Below are positions 17,193 through 29,773 of a stretch of DNA of 36,640 bases, piece by piece (positions within the stretch are counted from its first letter, which is position 1; each line of letters begins with the position of its first letter). The translations under genes were made by a program, and so were the position numbers. Below the pieces are notes generated by a model, which saw nothing but the letters and a program-made list of their open reading frames with translations, ran no database searches and was not told the DNA's origin. This stretch comes from Burkholderiales bacterium (GTDB lineage Bacteria > Pseudomonadota > Gammaproteobacteria > Burkholderiales > Burkholderiaceae_C): positions 1-36,640 of the forward strand of contig JAEKKH010000155.1 in the NCBI GenBank assembly GCA_019510465.1, read 5' to 3'.

Positions 17193-17215
17193 CGCGAGCG
17201 CGGCCCCCGCTCGCG
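17193..17215. terminator. Hairpin between convergent genes, possible bidirectional terminator
   Basis: Perfect 8-bp inverted repeat CGCGAGCG/CGCTCGCG (17193-17200, 17208-17215) with a 7-nt loop. It fills the short gap between the GNAT and amidohydrolase stop codons. No T-run on either strand. Confidence 0.35.
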
Positions 17216-17216
17216 T

Positions 17217-18503
17217 TCACTTCACCCGCTCGCCGCCCTTGATGACCGCGCTCGGGTGTTCCAGCAGGCGCACATCCTGCAGCGGATTGCCCTGGACGGC
17301 CACGAAGTCGCCGTAGCGACCGACCTCGATCGCGCCGACATCGCCTTCGCGCGCGAGCGCCTGCGCCGCGTTGCGCGTGGCGGCGCGGATGGCCTCCAGC
17401 GGCGGCATGCCCCACTCGACCATCTTCGCGAACTGCAGCGCATTCTGGCCCGCGGGGAACACGGCGCCGTTGTCGGTGCCGAAGATCATCTTCACGCCGG
17501 CCTGCCAGGCCGCGCGGAAGGTCTGGCGCTGCTTCAGGCCGATGGCGCGCTCCTTGGCGAGCGAGGCCTCGTACATGCCGTTCTTCGCGCCCTCGGCCAG
17601 GATGTAGTCGTCGTCGTAGATGTCCATCGAGAACCACGCGCCATGCTCCTTGGCCAGGCGGAACGACTCCGCATCGGCCAGGCTGGCGTGCTCGATCGTG
17701 TCCACGCCCGCGCGCAGCGCGTCGTTGATGCCCGACGTGCCGTGCGCGTGCGCGGCCACCTTCAACCCGAGGCGGTGGGCCTCGTCGGTGACGGCCTTGA
17801 TCTCCTCGAGCGACATCTGCTGCGCGCCGGCCGCGTCGGTGCGCGACAGCACGCCGCCCGTGGCGCAGATCTTGATCACCTCGGCGCCGTACTTGTGCAC
17901 GCGGCGCACCAGCGCGCGAAAGCCGTCGGGGCTGTCGGCAACCGACGGCGTCGGCACCGGGGAGAAGCTCGGCGGCAGGCCTTCGGTGTCGTCGCAGTGG
18001 CCGCCCGTGGTGCCCAGCGCATACGTCGCCGGCACGATGCGCGGGCCCGGCACGTAGCCGCCCTCGACGGCCTGCTTGATGCCGACGTCGGCGTAGTCGG
18101 GGGCGCCGACGTCGCGCACGGTGGTGAAGCCGGCCTCGAGCATGGCCCTGGCGTTGGCCACGCCCACGGCGACCCAGAAGCTGTCGGTGTAGTCGAGGGT
18201 GCGGTTGCCGTCGATGCGGGCGTCGGCGGCCAGGTGCACGTGCATGTCGATCAGGCCCGGCAGCAGCGTCTGGCCCGGCAGCTCGATGCGCGCCGCGTCC
18301 TGGGGGATCGCCGCGGCGCCCTGCGACAGCACCGCGCGGATGCGACCGTCGACGACCACGATCGCGGGCCGTTCCATCATCTTGCCGGACAGCACGTCCA
18401 GCATGCGATCGGCCGTGACGACGGTGGCCGCCGCCTGCACGCCGGCGCCGGCACAGGCCGCCAGTGCGGCCGCCAGGATGGTCCTCGTTGCCCTGCCCCT
18501 CAT
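17217..18503 (-). CDS. Exported metal-dependent amidohydrolase (imidazolonepropionase/prolidase-like)
   Basis: 428 aa. ATG 18503 is chosen because AAGGAG sits just upstream on the minus strand. The signal peptide (MRGRATRTILAAALAACAGA) is probably cleaved near VQA|AATVV, so the enzyme acts outside the cytoplasm. The binuclear amidohydrolase site is complete: His88/His90 (DMHVH), Lys211 as the likely carboxylated lysine (EVIKICATGG), His252/His254 (AHAHG), His272 (TIEHASL) and Asp344 (FGTDNG). The pattern fits the COG1228 branch that includes Xaa-Pro dipeptidases and Xaa-Arg/Lys carboxypeptidases; the substrate is not determined. It starts 39 bp after the chemoreceptor gene on the same strand and is probably cotranscribed. 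Confidence 0.9.
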   Translation of the reverse strand: MRGRATRTILAAALAACAGAGVQAAATVVTADRMLDVLSGKMMERPAIVVVDGRIRAVLSQGAAAIPQDAARIELPGQTLLPGLIDMHVHLAADARIDGNRTLDYTDSFWVAVGVANARAMLEAGFTTVRDVGAPDYADVGIKQAVEGGYVPGPRIVPATYALGTTGGHCDDTEGLPPSFSPVPTPSVADSPDGFRALVRRVHKYGAEVIKICATGGVLSRTDAAGAQQMSLEEIKAVTDEAHRLGLKVAAHAHGTSGINDALRAGVDTIEHASLADAESFRLAKEHGAWFSMDIYDDDYILAEGAKNGMYEASLAKERAIGLKQRQTFRAAWQAGVKMIFGTDNGAVFPAGQNALQFAKMVEWGMPPLEAIRAATRNAAQALAREGDVGAIEVGRYGDFVAVQGNPLQDVRLLEHPSAVIKGGERVK

Positions 18504-18542
18504 GTCCGCTCCTTGTAGAACGGACACTTTACCCGCAGGACG

Positions 18543-20273
18543 TCAGAACGATTCCCAGTCGTCGCCGGCCAACGCCAGCGCCTTCCCGCGCACGGGCGCC
18601 GCGACCGCTGGGACCCGCGCGGCGGGTGCGCCCGTCGCGGCCTTGGCGGCCACCTGCGCGGGCCGGCGCGCCGGCACCGCGGCGCGGGACGCCGGCTTGG
18701 GCGCGACCATCGAGGCCGCGGCGACGCGGAAACCTTCCGCGGGCCGGCCTTCGAGCTTGAACACCGACACCGCCTGCACCAGCTGGTGCGCCTGGCCCTT
18801 CAGGCTCTCGGCGGCCGCGGCGCTTTCCTCGACCAGCGCGGCGTTCTGCTGCGTGGCCTGGTCCATCTGCGCGATGGCGTCGCCGATCTGGCCGACGCCC
18901 GAGCTCTGCTCCGTGCTGGCGGCGCTGATCTCGCCCATGATGTCGGTGACGCGCGCGATCGAGCTCACGATCTCGGTCATCGTCTCGCCGGCGCGGTCGA
19001 CCAGCGCGCTGCCGTGCTCGACGCGTTCGACGCTGGCCGAGATGAGCGCCTTGATCTCCTTGGCGGCGTCCGACGAACGTTGCGCCAGCGAGCGCACCTC
19101 GCCCGCCACCACCGCGAAGCCGCGGCCCTGCTCGCCCGCCCGCGCGGCCTCGACCGCGGCGTTCAGCGCGAGGATATTGGTCTGGAACGCGATGCCGTCG
19201 ATCACGCCGATGATGTCGACGATGCGCTTGGAGCTGTCGTCGATGCCCTTCATCGTCTCGACGACCTCGCCCACCACGTCGCCGCCCTTGCGCGCCACCG
19301 CGCTGGCGCCGAGCGCGAGCTGGTTGGCCGACTGGGCGTTGTCGGCGTTCTGGCGCACCGTGGAGGACAGCTGCTCCATCGACGCCGCGGCCTGCTGCAG
19401 CGCCGAGGCCTGCTCCTCGGTGCGCGCGCTCAGGTCGTTGGCGCCCTGCGAGATCTGCGACGACGCCGTCGCCACGCTCTCCGAGTTGCTGCGCACGTTG
19501 CTCACCACGCCGGCCAGGCTGCCCTGCATGGTCGCGAGCGCCTTGAGCAGCTGCGCGATCTCGTCGCGGCCGGCCACGCGCACCTCACTGGTCAGGTCGC
19601 CGCCGGCGATCGCCTCGGCCACCGTCACGGCGTCGTCCACCGGACGGGTGATCTTGCGGCTGAACAGCACGCCCACCCCGATGCCCGCGGCGCCGGCCAC
19701 CAGCATCAGCACGATGCTGACCAGCGACGCGCGATGCGCCTGCGTGGCGGCGTCGGCGGACACGGCGGCGCTGTCGGCGGCGATCTTCTTGCCGGCTTCG
19801 GCCAGCAGTCGCGCCGGCTCGCGATCCATGCCGGCCACGGCGCCGTCGCCGGCCGACGGATCGAAGCCTGCGTTCTTGAACGCCTCGAAGCCCTTGCGGT
19901 AGTCGACGCCCATCTTCGCGTGCGCCTGGCTGAACTGCTCGACCAGCGTGCGGCTCTCGCCTGGTGGCAGCGTCGCGAGCAAGGCCCTGGCCTTGTCGTC
20001 GACGGCGGACTCGCGCTTGGCGAACGCACCCCAGTGCTTCTCGAGCTTGTCCGGGTCCTTGCCGCGCAGCAGCGTGTCCTTCCACTCCTGCACCTGGGTC
20101 TTGAAGTTCACCAGCACGTCGGCGACGTCGCGCTCGTGCGCGTTCTGGGCACCGACCTCCACCTCGTAGATGGCGACGGAATCGTTGAGGCTGTGGATGC
20201 CGATGAGCGCGGCGCCCATCAGCGCGGCGAGGACGCCGGTGAATGCCAGCGGCAGTTTCAGCTTGAGGTTCAT
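18543..20273 (-). CDS. Methyl-accepting chemotaxis protein with CheR-binding pentapeptide
   Basis: 576 aa from ATG 20273 ([11 protein letters not shown]), which puts TM1 at residues 7-29; a longer frame to 20426 would place about 50 unusual residues before TM1. Periplasmic four-helix-type sensor about 30-183, TM2 about 184-204, HAMP about 205-258, then the cytoplasmic signalling coiled coil with the hairpin tip [20 protein letters not shown] (359-378) and [20 protein letters not shown]. Residues 508-570 are an Ala/Pro/Arg linker, and the protein ends DWESF, which fits the pentapeptide (x-W-x-x-F) that tethers CheR/CheB. The ligand is unknown. It lies 157 bp after the hybrid kinase gene and 39 bp before the amidohydrolase gene. 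Confidence 0.95.
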   Translation of the reverse strand: MNLKLKLPLAFTGVLAALMGAALIGIHSLNDSVAIYEVEVGAQNAHERDVADVLVNFKTQVQEWKDTLLRGKDPDKLEKHWGAFAKRESAVDDKARALLATLPPGESRTLVEQFSQAHAKMGVDYRKGFEAFKNAGFDPSAGDGAVAGMDREPARLLAEAGKKIAADSAAVSADAATQAHRASLVSIVLMLVAGAAGIGVGVLFSRKITRPVDDAVTVAEAIAGGDLTSEVRVAGRDEIAQLLKALATMQGSLAGVVSNVRSNSESVATASSQISQGANDLSARTEEQASALQQAAASMEQLSSTVRQNADNAQSANQLALGASAVARKGGDVVGEVVETMKGIDDSSKRIVDIIGVIDGIAFQTNILALNAAVEAARAGEQGRGFAVVAGEVRSLAQRSSDAAKEIKALISASVERVEHGSALVDRAGETMTEIVSSIARVTDIMGEISAASTEQSSGVGQIGDAIAQMDQATQQNAALVEESAAAAESLKGQAHQLVQAVSVFKLEGRPAEGFRVAAASMVAPKPASRAAVPARRPAQVAAKAATGAPAARVPAVAAPVRGKALALAGDDWESF

Positions 20274-20430
20274 TTCGGTCGGAGGCTCGGTATGGCGGGC
20301 TCGCCGAGCGTGCGCGAAACGAACAGCGCTGGCGGTGACTGCAGGAGGCGCCGGGTGCGAGCGGATCGCGGACGCGGCTTCATGTCCTGTTTTCGGCGCC
20401 CGCCGCCCGAACTTGAGTCGGGACATGACC

Positions 20431-23940
<3,510 letters not shown>

Positions 23941-24019
23941 GTGCTCTTTCTCCGGCACGTTCGGACGGCCAGAGTGTATGCCGCACGGCGGCAGCGAACG
24001 GGCGCGTGCAGCGCACGTC

Positions 24020-25363
24020 CTACTGCAGCAGCAGCCGCAACGCGTGCAGCGCGAGTCCTGCGAGGCCTCCCACGACGGTGCCGTTGATGCGGATGAACTG
24101 CAGGTCGCGGCCGACGCTCAGCTCCAGCTGTTCGACCAGTTGTCGATCGTCCCAGTCCTTGATCGTCTGCGCGATGTGCGTGGTGACGCCGGCGCGCAGG
24201 TTGGCGGCGATGGTGCCGGCCGCCGACAACAGGTGCTCGTTGAGCGATGCGCGCAGGCTGGCGTCCTCGCGCAGCCGGTCGCCGACGTCGCGCATCGCCT
24301 GCGCCACGTGCTCCGCGAGCGCCGAGCGCTCGTCGGCGAGGTCGGCCTGCAGCAGGCGCTTGATGTCGTTCCAGACGCCGCCGGCATAGTCGATCACGGC
24401 CGGGTCGGTGATCGCGCGCTCCTTGACGCGGTCGAACGCGGCGATCAACGATTCGTCGTCGCGCAGCCGCTCGATGAACTCGGCCAGCCACTTGTCGTAG
24501 CGCTGGCGCACCGGATGATGGGGCTGCGACAGCACGTCGCGCAGCTCGCCCAGCACCGAGGCGCTCAGCCGGGACGCCAGGCCGTCGGCCATGCGCGCCA
24601 CCGGCGTCACCAGCTCCACCATGCCCACCACCTTGGGCCACTCCTTGCGGGCGTGGCGCACCATCAGCTCGGAGACGCGCTGCTTGACCTCGTCCTCGGC
24701 CAGGAAGCCGCCGATCTTCTCGAGGCCCGCGTCCAGCAGCTCGTGGTGGCGGCCCCCTTGCGTCAGCAGCGTCAGCACCTCGGCCGCGGTGGCGGCGCTG
24801 TTCCAGCGGCGCGCCTGCGCCACGATCAGCTCCAGCGTCGCGCGCCGCATGCGCTCGTCGTCGAACAACCCGACCGCCTTGAGCGCCCAGCGCCGGCCTT
24901 CGGCGACCCAGTCGTGCACCCGGGCCGGGTCCGCCAGCCAGTCGCCGAGGCGGCGTGCCGGATCCAGCTCGGCCAGGCGCAGCACGAGCGAGGTCGGCTC
25001 GAGGAAATGGTCGCGCACGAAATGCGCCAGGCCGTCGGCCACGCGCGCCTTGCTGCGCGGCAGGATGGCCGTGTGCGGCAGCGGCAGGCCCAGCGGGCGG
25101 CGGAACAGCGCGACCACGGCGAACCAGTCGGCGATCGCGCCCACGGCGGAGGCCTCGCAGAACGATTGCAGCCAGCCCCAGCCGCCCTCGCCGCCCTGCC
25201 ACGACGCGAGCGCGAGCCCGGCGAGCGCCGCGGCCAGGAGCCCCGCGGCGACCCACTTCATGCGACTGAGCGCTCCGACGCGAGCGTCCTCGACGTCGCG
25301 CATCGCGATTTCCAGGCGATCCATCGTCGGCAGTGTGCCCTGTCCGATGTGTCCAGCAGTCAT
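24020..25363 (-). CDS. DUF445 inner-membrane protein (YjiN-like)
   Basis: 447 aa from ATG 25363, with GGAGG about 12 nt upstream; ATG 25324 (MDRLEIA) is a good alternative start. The family signature lies near the N-terminus: a hydrophobic segment ([18 protein letters not shown]) followed by [36 protein letters not shown], nearly identical to the DUF445 consensus. The middle is a long, charged helical region, and a second hydrophobic stretch closes the protein ([21 protein letters not shown]). The fold thus resembles an N- and C-anchored membrane protein. No biochemical role is established for the family. It is divergent from the SUV3-like helicase and lies 79 bp upstream of the hybrid kinase on the same strand. 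Confidence 0.9.
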   Translation of the reverse strand: MTAGHIGQGTLPTMDRLEIAMRDVEDARVGALSRMKWVAAGLLAAALAGLALASWQGGEGGWGWLQSFCEASAVGAIADWFAVVALFRRPLGLPLPHTAILPRSKARVADGLAHFVRDHFLEPTSLVLRLAELDPARRLGDWLADPARVHDWVAEGRRWALKAVGLFDDERMRRATLELIVAQARRWNSAATAAEVLTLLTQGGRHHELLDAGLEKIGGFLAEDEVKQRVSELMVRHARKEWPKVVGMVELVTPVARMADGLASRLSASVLGELRDVLSQPHHPVRQRYDKWLAEFIERLRDDESLIAAFDRVKERAITDPAVIDYAGGVWNDIKRLLQADLADERSALAEHVAQAMRDVGDRLREDASLRASLNEHLLSAAGTIAANLRAGVTTHIAQTIKDWDDRQLVEQLELSVGRDLQFIRINGTVVGGLAGLALHALRLLLQ

Positions 25364-25418
25364 ACTGTCGGTTTTCCTCCGAATACGCACCCGGCGCGTG
25401 ACGCGCCCGTGCACCCGA

Positions 25419-27668
25419 ATGAGCTCCGAACCCGCGAACCCACCGACCTCCCCGCCCGCCGCCGCGCCGCGCGCGTTCAAGTTGCCCAACGCCCGGCACG
25501 CCAGCCGCGTGCCCGAGGACGTCAACCCGGCCGACATCGCCCGCATCCAGCAGGCGGCGTACCAGCTGCCCCAAGTCGTCAAGCCCGCCGACTACATCGA
25601 CGAGCACGCGCCGCATTTCGAGCAGCACCTGGACGGCCTGGGCCTGATCCTGCTGCAGAAGGCGGTGGCCGGCGGCCGGCCGAGCCGCTGGATCGCGCCC
25701 GGGCACGTCGCCGCCGCGCTGCGCCATCTCGATACCGTCGGCAACGGCCCGCAGGTGCGCGCGCAGATGCTGGAGCGCACGGCGGAGCTCGAGGCGCTGG
25801 GCATCACCCGCGAGGCGGGCCGCTTCGACCGCTTCCTGCAGCACGAGCTGCGCCTGCCCACCAGCGGCGTGCAGTTGCGCATGGCCTGGCGCCAGCCGAT
25901 CGCCGATGCGCCGGTGTGGGAGTTCCATCGCACGGGCGACATCGAGGCCCTCGTGGCCGCCATCGGCGAACCGCCGCCCTATCCGGACGCCGCTGAAGTC
26001 GTCGACCACGTCGAGCGCCTGCTGGCGCGCGCCGAGTCCGGCCACCCGGAACAGCTGGGCTCGCTCGTCCAGCGCCTGCAGGCCGAGGCCGCGCGGCCGC
26101 AGCCGCTCGCCGACCTCAAGGCCTCGCTCGTGCGCGCCCAGGACCGCTGGGAGCGCCACGTCGCCGAGCTCAACGCGCTGGCCGGCCTGAACTCCGAGCT
26201 GGCGTTCCAGGGCTACCCCGACAGCTTCGAGCTGGCGCGCCGGCTGCAGCGCAGCGTCACGCTGTACGTGGGGCCGCCCAACAGCGGCAAGACGCACGCG
26301 GCGTTCGAGCAGCTGGCCGCCGCGCACGACGGCTGCTACCTGGCGCCGCTGCGCCTGCTGGCACTCGAGGGACGCGACCGCCTCGTCGCGCGCGGCGTGC
26401 CCACGTCGCTGCTGACCGGCGAGGAGAACGACCCCGCGCCGCAAGCGCGCGTCGTCTCCAGCACCATCGAGATGGTCAACACGTCCAGGCCGATCGACGT
26501 GGCCGTCATCGACGAGGCCCAGATGCTGTTCGACGCCTCGCGCGGCTGGGCTTGGACGCAGGCCATCGTGGGCGTGCCGGCCAACGAGGTCATCGTCATC
26601 TGCTCGGCGTACGCGGCGCCGGCCATCGAGAACCTGCTCAAGCTGTGCGGCGAGACCTGCAAGCTGCGCACGTTCGAGCGCAAGCAGCACGTCGAGCTGC
26701 TGCCGGGGCCGGTGCCGATCTCCGCGCTGAAGAAGGGCGACGCCGTCGTCGCCTTCAGTCGCAAGGAGGTGTTGATGCTGCGCGACCAGGTCGCCGCCAA
26801 TGGCCATCCGGTCTCGGTGATCTACGGCGCGCTGCCGCCCGAGGTCCGGCGCCGCGAGGCCGAGCGCTTCGCCCACGGTCATGCGCACATCCTGGTGGCC
26901 ACCGACGCGATCGGCATGGGCCTGAACCTGCCGATCCGTCGCGTCCTGTTCTCGACGCTGAAGAAGTTCGACGGCGTCGGCGACCGGCTGCTGGACGAAT
27001 CCGAGGTGCACCAGATCGCCGGCCGCGCCGGCCGCTACGGCCTGCACGAGGAAGGCTTCGCCGGCGTGCTGCGCGAGGCCGAGCCCTCCGCGCTGCGCAC
27101 GCTGAAGGAACTGCTGCCCCGGCAGCCGCGCGCGCCGCGCGACTTCAAGGCCTTCGTCGCGCCCAACTGGTGGCACGTGGACACCATCGCCACGCGCCTG
27201 GGCCTGGCCAGGCTGCGCGCGGTGCTGGACGTGTTCGTCGACCAGCTCCGGCTGGACGACGCCCACTTCGCCGTCGCCGAGCTCGACCAGATGCTCGAAC
27301 TCGCCGAGCAGCTCGATCACAACGCCGGCAAGCTCACGCTCAAGCAGCGCTTCATCTACGCCCAGGCGCCGGTGGACACGCGCACCGAGACGCAGGTCCA
27401 GGCCTTCCTCGAATGGGCCTGGAACCACGCCAACGCCGGCCAGGCCGGCACGCCGTGGTTCCTGTCCGAGGTCGACGAGCACAGCCGCCTCGACAACATG
27501 GAGAAGGCACTGCGCTCGTGCACGCTGTGGCTCTGGCTCGATCTCCGTTTCCCCGGCAGCTACGGCCAGATCGAGGAAGTGATCGACCTGCGCACGCGGC
27601 TCAACGAAGGCATCGAGCGGCACCTGAAGGGCAAGAAGCCGCTCTGGCAGCAGCGCGCACGGCGATAG
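25419..27668 (+). CDS. SUV3-like DExH RNA helicase
   Basis: 749 aa from ATG 25419 (MSSEPANPP); the Shine-Dalgarno is weak. The N-terminal about 270 residues are helical with no motif I recognise. The helicase core has Walker A VGPPNSGKTHAAF (Lys291), a TG-type LLTGEEN motif, DEAQ at 365-368 (VIDEAQML), CSAYAAPAI in place of SAT, AFSRKEV, VIYGALPPEVR, ATDAIGMGLNLPI and motif VI HQIAGRAGRYG (532-542). The last group and the closing LWLWLDLRFPG segment match SUV3, the helicase of the mitochondrial degradosome. Related genes occur in alpha- and some betaproteobacteria. A role in RNA unwinding or decay is likely; the partner nuclease is unknown. Confidence 0.9.
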   Translation: MSSEPANPPTSPPAAAPRAFKLPNARHASRVPEDVNPADIARIQQAAYQLPQVVKPADYIDEHAPHFEQHLDGLGLILLQKAVAGGRPSRWIAPGHVAAALRHLDTVGNGPQVRAQMLERTAELEALGITREAGRFDRFLQHELRLPTSGVQLRMAWRQPIADAPVWEFHRTGDIEALVAAIGEPPPYPDAAEVVDHVERLLARAESGHPEQLGSLVQRLQAEAARPQPLADLKASLVRAQDRWERHVAELNALAGLNSELAFQGYPDSFELARRLQRSVTLYVGPPNSGKTHAAFEQLAAAHDGCYLAPLRLLALEGRDRLVARGVPTSLLTGEENDPAPQARVVSSTIEMVNTSRPIDVAVIDEAQMLFDASRGWAWTQAIVGVPANEVIVICSAYAAPAIENLLKLCGETCKLRTFERKQHVELLPGPVPISALKKGDAVVAFSRKEVLMLRDQVAANGHPVSVIYGALPPEVRRREAERFAHGHAHILVATDAIGMGLNLPIRRVLFSTLKKFDGVGDRLLDESEVHQIAGRAGRYGLHEEGFAGVLREAEPSALRTLKELLPRQPRAPRDFKAFVAPNWWHVDTIATRLGLARLRAVLDVFVDQLRLDDAHFAVAELDQMLELAEQLDHNAGKLTLKQRFIYAQAPVDTRTETQVQAFLEWAWNHANAGQAGTPWFLSEVDEHSRLDNMEKALRSCTLWLWLDLRFPGSYGQIEEVIDLRTRLNEGIERHLKGKKPLWQQRARR

Positions 27669-27671
27669 CCG

Positions 27672-27717
27672 GCGTCGGCGGGCCGCTCCCCCGAGCGAGC
27701 GCCCCGGCGGCCGACGC
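27672..27717. terminator. Hairpin between convergent helicase and cupin genes
   Basis: 8-bp inverted repeat GCGTCGGC/GCCGACGC (27672-27679, 27710-27717) with an inner CGCTC-cccc-GAGCG stem. It spans almost the whole gap between the two stop codons. A bidirectional terminator is plausible, though no T-run is present. Confidence 0.4.
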
Positions 27718-27728
27718 GGCGGTCGACC

Positions 27729-28013
27729 TCAGACCGGCACGCGCCGCGCCACCCAGTACGTGGCGCCTTCGGGGCCGTAGCGCTCCGAGTGCGGCGTGTG
27801 CGCCGGCAGGTGGAACTCGCCGCCGGGCAGCAGGTGGCGCGTCTCGTTGCCGCAGGTGAGCCACATCTCGCCCTGCGTCACGATCGCCTGGGCCTCGAAC
27901 GGGTGCGAGTGGATCTCGACCACCTGGTGGGGGTTCCAGCGGCGCTCCTGCACGTCCGCGGCGCCATGCGCCCGGGCGAGGGAATGGAATTCGTCGAAGG
28001 TGGGCGGCGTCAT
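27729..28013 (-). CDS. Small cupin-domain protein
   Basis: 94 aa from ATG 28013, with GGGAG 8 nt upstream. It is a single-domain cupin: motif 1 is HSHPFEAQAIVTQGEMWL (His, His and Glu metal-ligand pattern) and motif 2 is PGGEFHLPAHTPHSERYG, supplying the last His. These residues would bind one divalent metal in a small beta-barrel. The substrate is unknown; many such proteins are isomerases, dioxygenases or sensors. It starts 14 bp after the GST gene and is almost certainly cotranscribed with it. Confidence 0.88.
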   Translation of the reverse strand: MTPPTFDEFHSLARAHGAADVQERRWNPHQVVEIHSHPFEAQAIVTQGEMWLTCGNETRHLLPGGEFHLPAHTPHSERYGPEGATYWVARRVPV

Positions 28014-28027
28014 CGTGCTGCTCCCGT

Positions 28028-28714
28028 TCAAAGGGCCGGCGCGCCGACCTGCAGCGCCGGCGCGGCGGCGGCGAAGGCCGGCAGGCGTTCGCACTCGCCC
28101 ACGATGCGCGTGGACACCGGGATGCCGCCGACGTCGATCTTGAGCACGCCGGTGACCATGAACAGGCTGGCCAGGCAGATGTCGGCGATCGTCGGCTGGT
28201 CGCCGTGGCAGAAGCGACCGGTGCCGGGCTCGGCGGCCAGCCGTTGTTCGACGGCGCGCAGGCCGGTGCCCAGCCAGTGCACGAGCCACGCCCGCGACGC
28301 GTCCGCGTCGAAGCCGCCTAGCGTGGACAGGTACTGGCGCACGCGCGGCGTGATCAGCGGGTGCGTGTCGGCCGCCAGCATCTGCGCGATCGAGCGCACG
28401 CGGGCGCGGCCGTGCGCGTCGGCGGGCAGCAGCGGGGGCTGCGGGTAGAGCTCATCGAGGAATTCGAGGATGGCCAGCGACTGCGTCAACGGCACGGGCG
28501 GCTGGCCGGGGCCGTGGTCGACGAGCGCCGGCAGCCCGCCCAGCGGGTTGATGCGGCGGTAGGCCTCGCCGTTCTGCTCGCCGCCGTCCATGTCGACGAA
28601 GGTCTCGCGCGGCTTGACGCCCTTCAGGTGGAATGCCACGCGCACCCGGTACGTGGCGGACGTGCGCCAGAAGCCGTACAGCTCGAAGCGATCGTCGTCG
28701 GTGGGGCGGTTCAT
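28028..28714 (-). CDS. Zeta-class glutathione S-transferase (maleylacetoacetate isomerase-like)
   Basis: 228 aa from ATG 28714, with AGGAGG 7 nt upstream. The N-terminal thioredoxin-like domain has WRTSATYRVRVAFHLKGV, the zeta-class catalytic region (usual form RSSxSYRVRIAL), NPLGGLPALVD with the cis-Pro, and LTQSLAILEFLDE, the glutathione gamma-glutamyl site. The C-terminal helical domain has the MAAI-type AADTHPLITPRVRQYL. The Ser-Ser-Cys motif is altered to TSAT, so activity may differ from true maleylacetoacetate isomerase. No homogentisate pathway genes (hmgA, fah) are adjacent, so a tyrosine-degradation role is not supported by context. It follows the LysR gene by 46 bp on the same strand. 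Confidence 0.88.
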   Translation of the reverse strand: MNRPTDDDRFELYGFWRTSATYRVRVAFHLKGVKPRETFVDMDGGEQNGEAYRRINPLGGLPALVDHGPGQPPVPLTQSLAILEFLDELYPQPPLLPADAHGRARVRSIAQMLAADTHPLITPRVRQYLSTLGGFDADASRAWLVHWLGTGLRAVEQRLAAEPGTGRFCHGDQPTIADICLASLFMVTGVLKIDVGGIPVSTRIVGECERLPAFAAAAPALQVGAPAL

Positions 28715-28760
28715 GCGCGGTCCTCCTGCGTGGCCAGCCGTCGACGATACCGCAGCGCCG

Positions 28761-29666
28761 TCAACCCTGCTCACAGAAGTCGACGAAGGCCGCCAAGCCG
28801 CGCGAGAACTGCTTGCGCCGATGGTGCACGAGCCAGAAGCGCCGTGCCAGGCGCGGCAGCGTCGTGCGCACGCGCACCAGGCGCCCCAGCGCGATCAGGT
28901 CGCGCACCGCGAACAGCGACAGGCACGTCAGGCCCAGGCCCTCGACCGCCGCCTGCTTGATGGCCTCGGTGCCGCCGAAGCGCAGCCCCTCGCGCAGCTG
29001 GTGCAGGTGCGGCTGCAGCGCCTGCTCGACGGCCTCGCGCGTGCCCGAGCCCGGCTCGCGCAGCAACCACGCGGCCTGGCGCAGCGCGGCGACGTCGAGC
29101 TTGCGGGCGGGGTCGCCGGCCAGCAGCGGGTGCGACGGCGCAGCACAGATCACGAGCTCCTCCTCGCGCCACGGCCGCGCGAGCAGCTCGGGTTCGTGGC
29201 ACGGGCCCTCGATCAGGCCGATGTCGACCTCCATGCGCGCCACGGCCGCGGCCACGGCCGCGGTGTTGGCGATGGCCACGTCGACCTGCGCGTCGGGCCG
29301 CGCCCGGCGCCAGTCGGCGATCAGCGTGGGCAGCAGGTAGTTGCCGATGGTCGTGCTCGCGCCCACGCGCAGCAGCGACGGCGCGGCGGCGTCGCGCGCG
29401 TCCACGGCGATGCCGAAGTCGCGCTCGATGCCCGCCGCGCCGTCGAGCACCGCGCGCGCCTGTGGCAGCAGGCCGCGGCCGGTGTCGTTCAGGACCAGGC
29501 GCGTGCCGACGCGGTCGAACAGCCGGGCCTCGAGCACCGCCTCGAGCTCGTTGAGCGCCGCGCTGGTGGCCGACTGCGACAGCGCGACACGGCCCGCGGC
29601 GGCCGTCGTGCTGCCGGCGTCCGCGACGGCGATGAAGACGGCCAGCTGGCGCAAGGTGATTCGCAT
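28761..29666 (-). CDS. yeiE: LysR-family regulator, YeiE-like
   Basis: 301 aa. The N-terminal winged HTH is MRITLRQLAVFIAVADAGST followed by AAGRVALSQSATSAALNELE; the C-terminal periplasmic-binding-like effector domain begins about residue 90. The protein resembles the CysB/CbbR branch. Its divergent position against a YeiH-type transporter (107 bp between start codons) is the arrangement seen for E. coli yeiE-yeiH, which supports the name. It probably controls yeiH and itself through the inverted repeats in the shared intergenic region. The effector is unknown; a sulfur-compound link follows only from the family. Confidence 0.88.
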   Translation of the reverse strand: MRITLRQLAVFIAVADAGSTTAAAGRVALSQSATSAALNELEAVLEARLFDRVGTRLVLNDTGRGLLPQARAVLDGAAGIERDFGIAVDARDAAAPSLLRVGASTTIGNYLLPTLIADWRRARPDAQVDVAIANTAAVAAAVARMEVDIGLIEGPCHEPELLARPWREEELVICAAPSHPLLAGDPARKLDVAALRQAAWLLREPGSGTREAVEQALQPHLHQLREGLRFGGTEAIKQAAVEGLGLTCLSLFAVRDLIALGRLVRVRTTLPRLARRFWLVHHRRKQFSRGLAAFVDFCEQG

Positions 29667-29691
29667 GCGCGCAGTCTACTCACCGATCAGG

Positions 29692-29727
29692 TAGATACAA
29701 CGATATCTATTCGTTTTACAGATAGAT
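29692..29727. promoter_or_regulatory. AGATA/TATCT inverted repeats, probable LysR operator
   Basis: In an unusually AT-rich patch between the divergent yeiE and yeiH genes, TAGATA (29692-29697) and TATCTA (29704-29709) form a perfect 6-bp inverted repeat with a 6-nt spacer. A second partner, AGATA (29720-29724), repeats the half-site 16 nt beyond TATCT. Several half-sites near both promoters are typical of LysR operators; binding is inferred. Confidence 0.6.
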
Positions 29728-29773
29728 TCCGGCTGGGCACAGTGCGGCCACCGTCCCGCCTCGAATCGCCGAC

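Noticed and set aside
20274-20426. N-terminal extension of the chemoreceptor to ATG 20426
   Set aside because: The 51 added residues are Arg/Ala/Pro-rich and unlike any receptor N-terminus; TM1 follows directly after MNLKLK.
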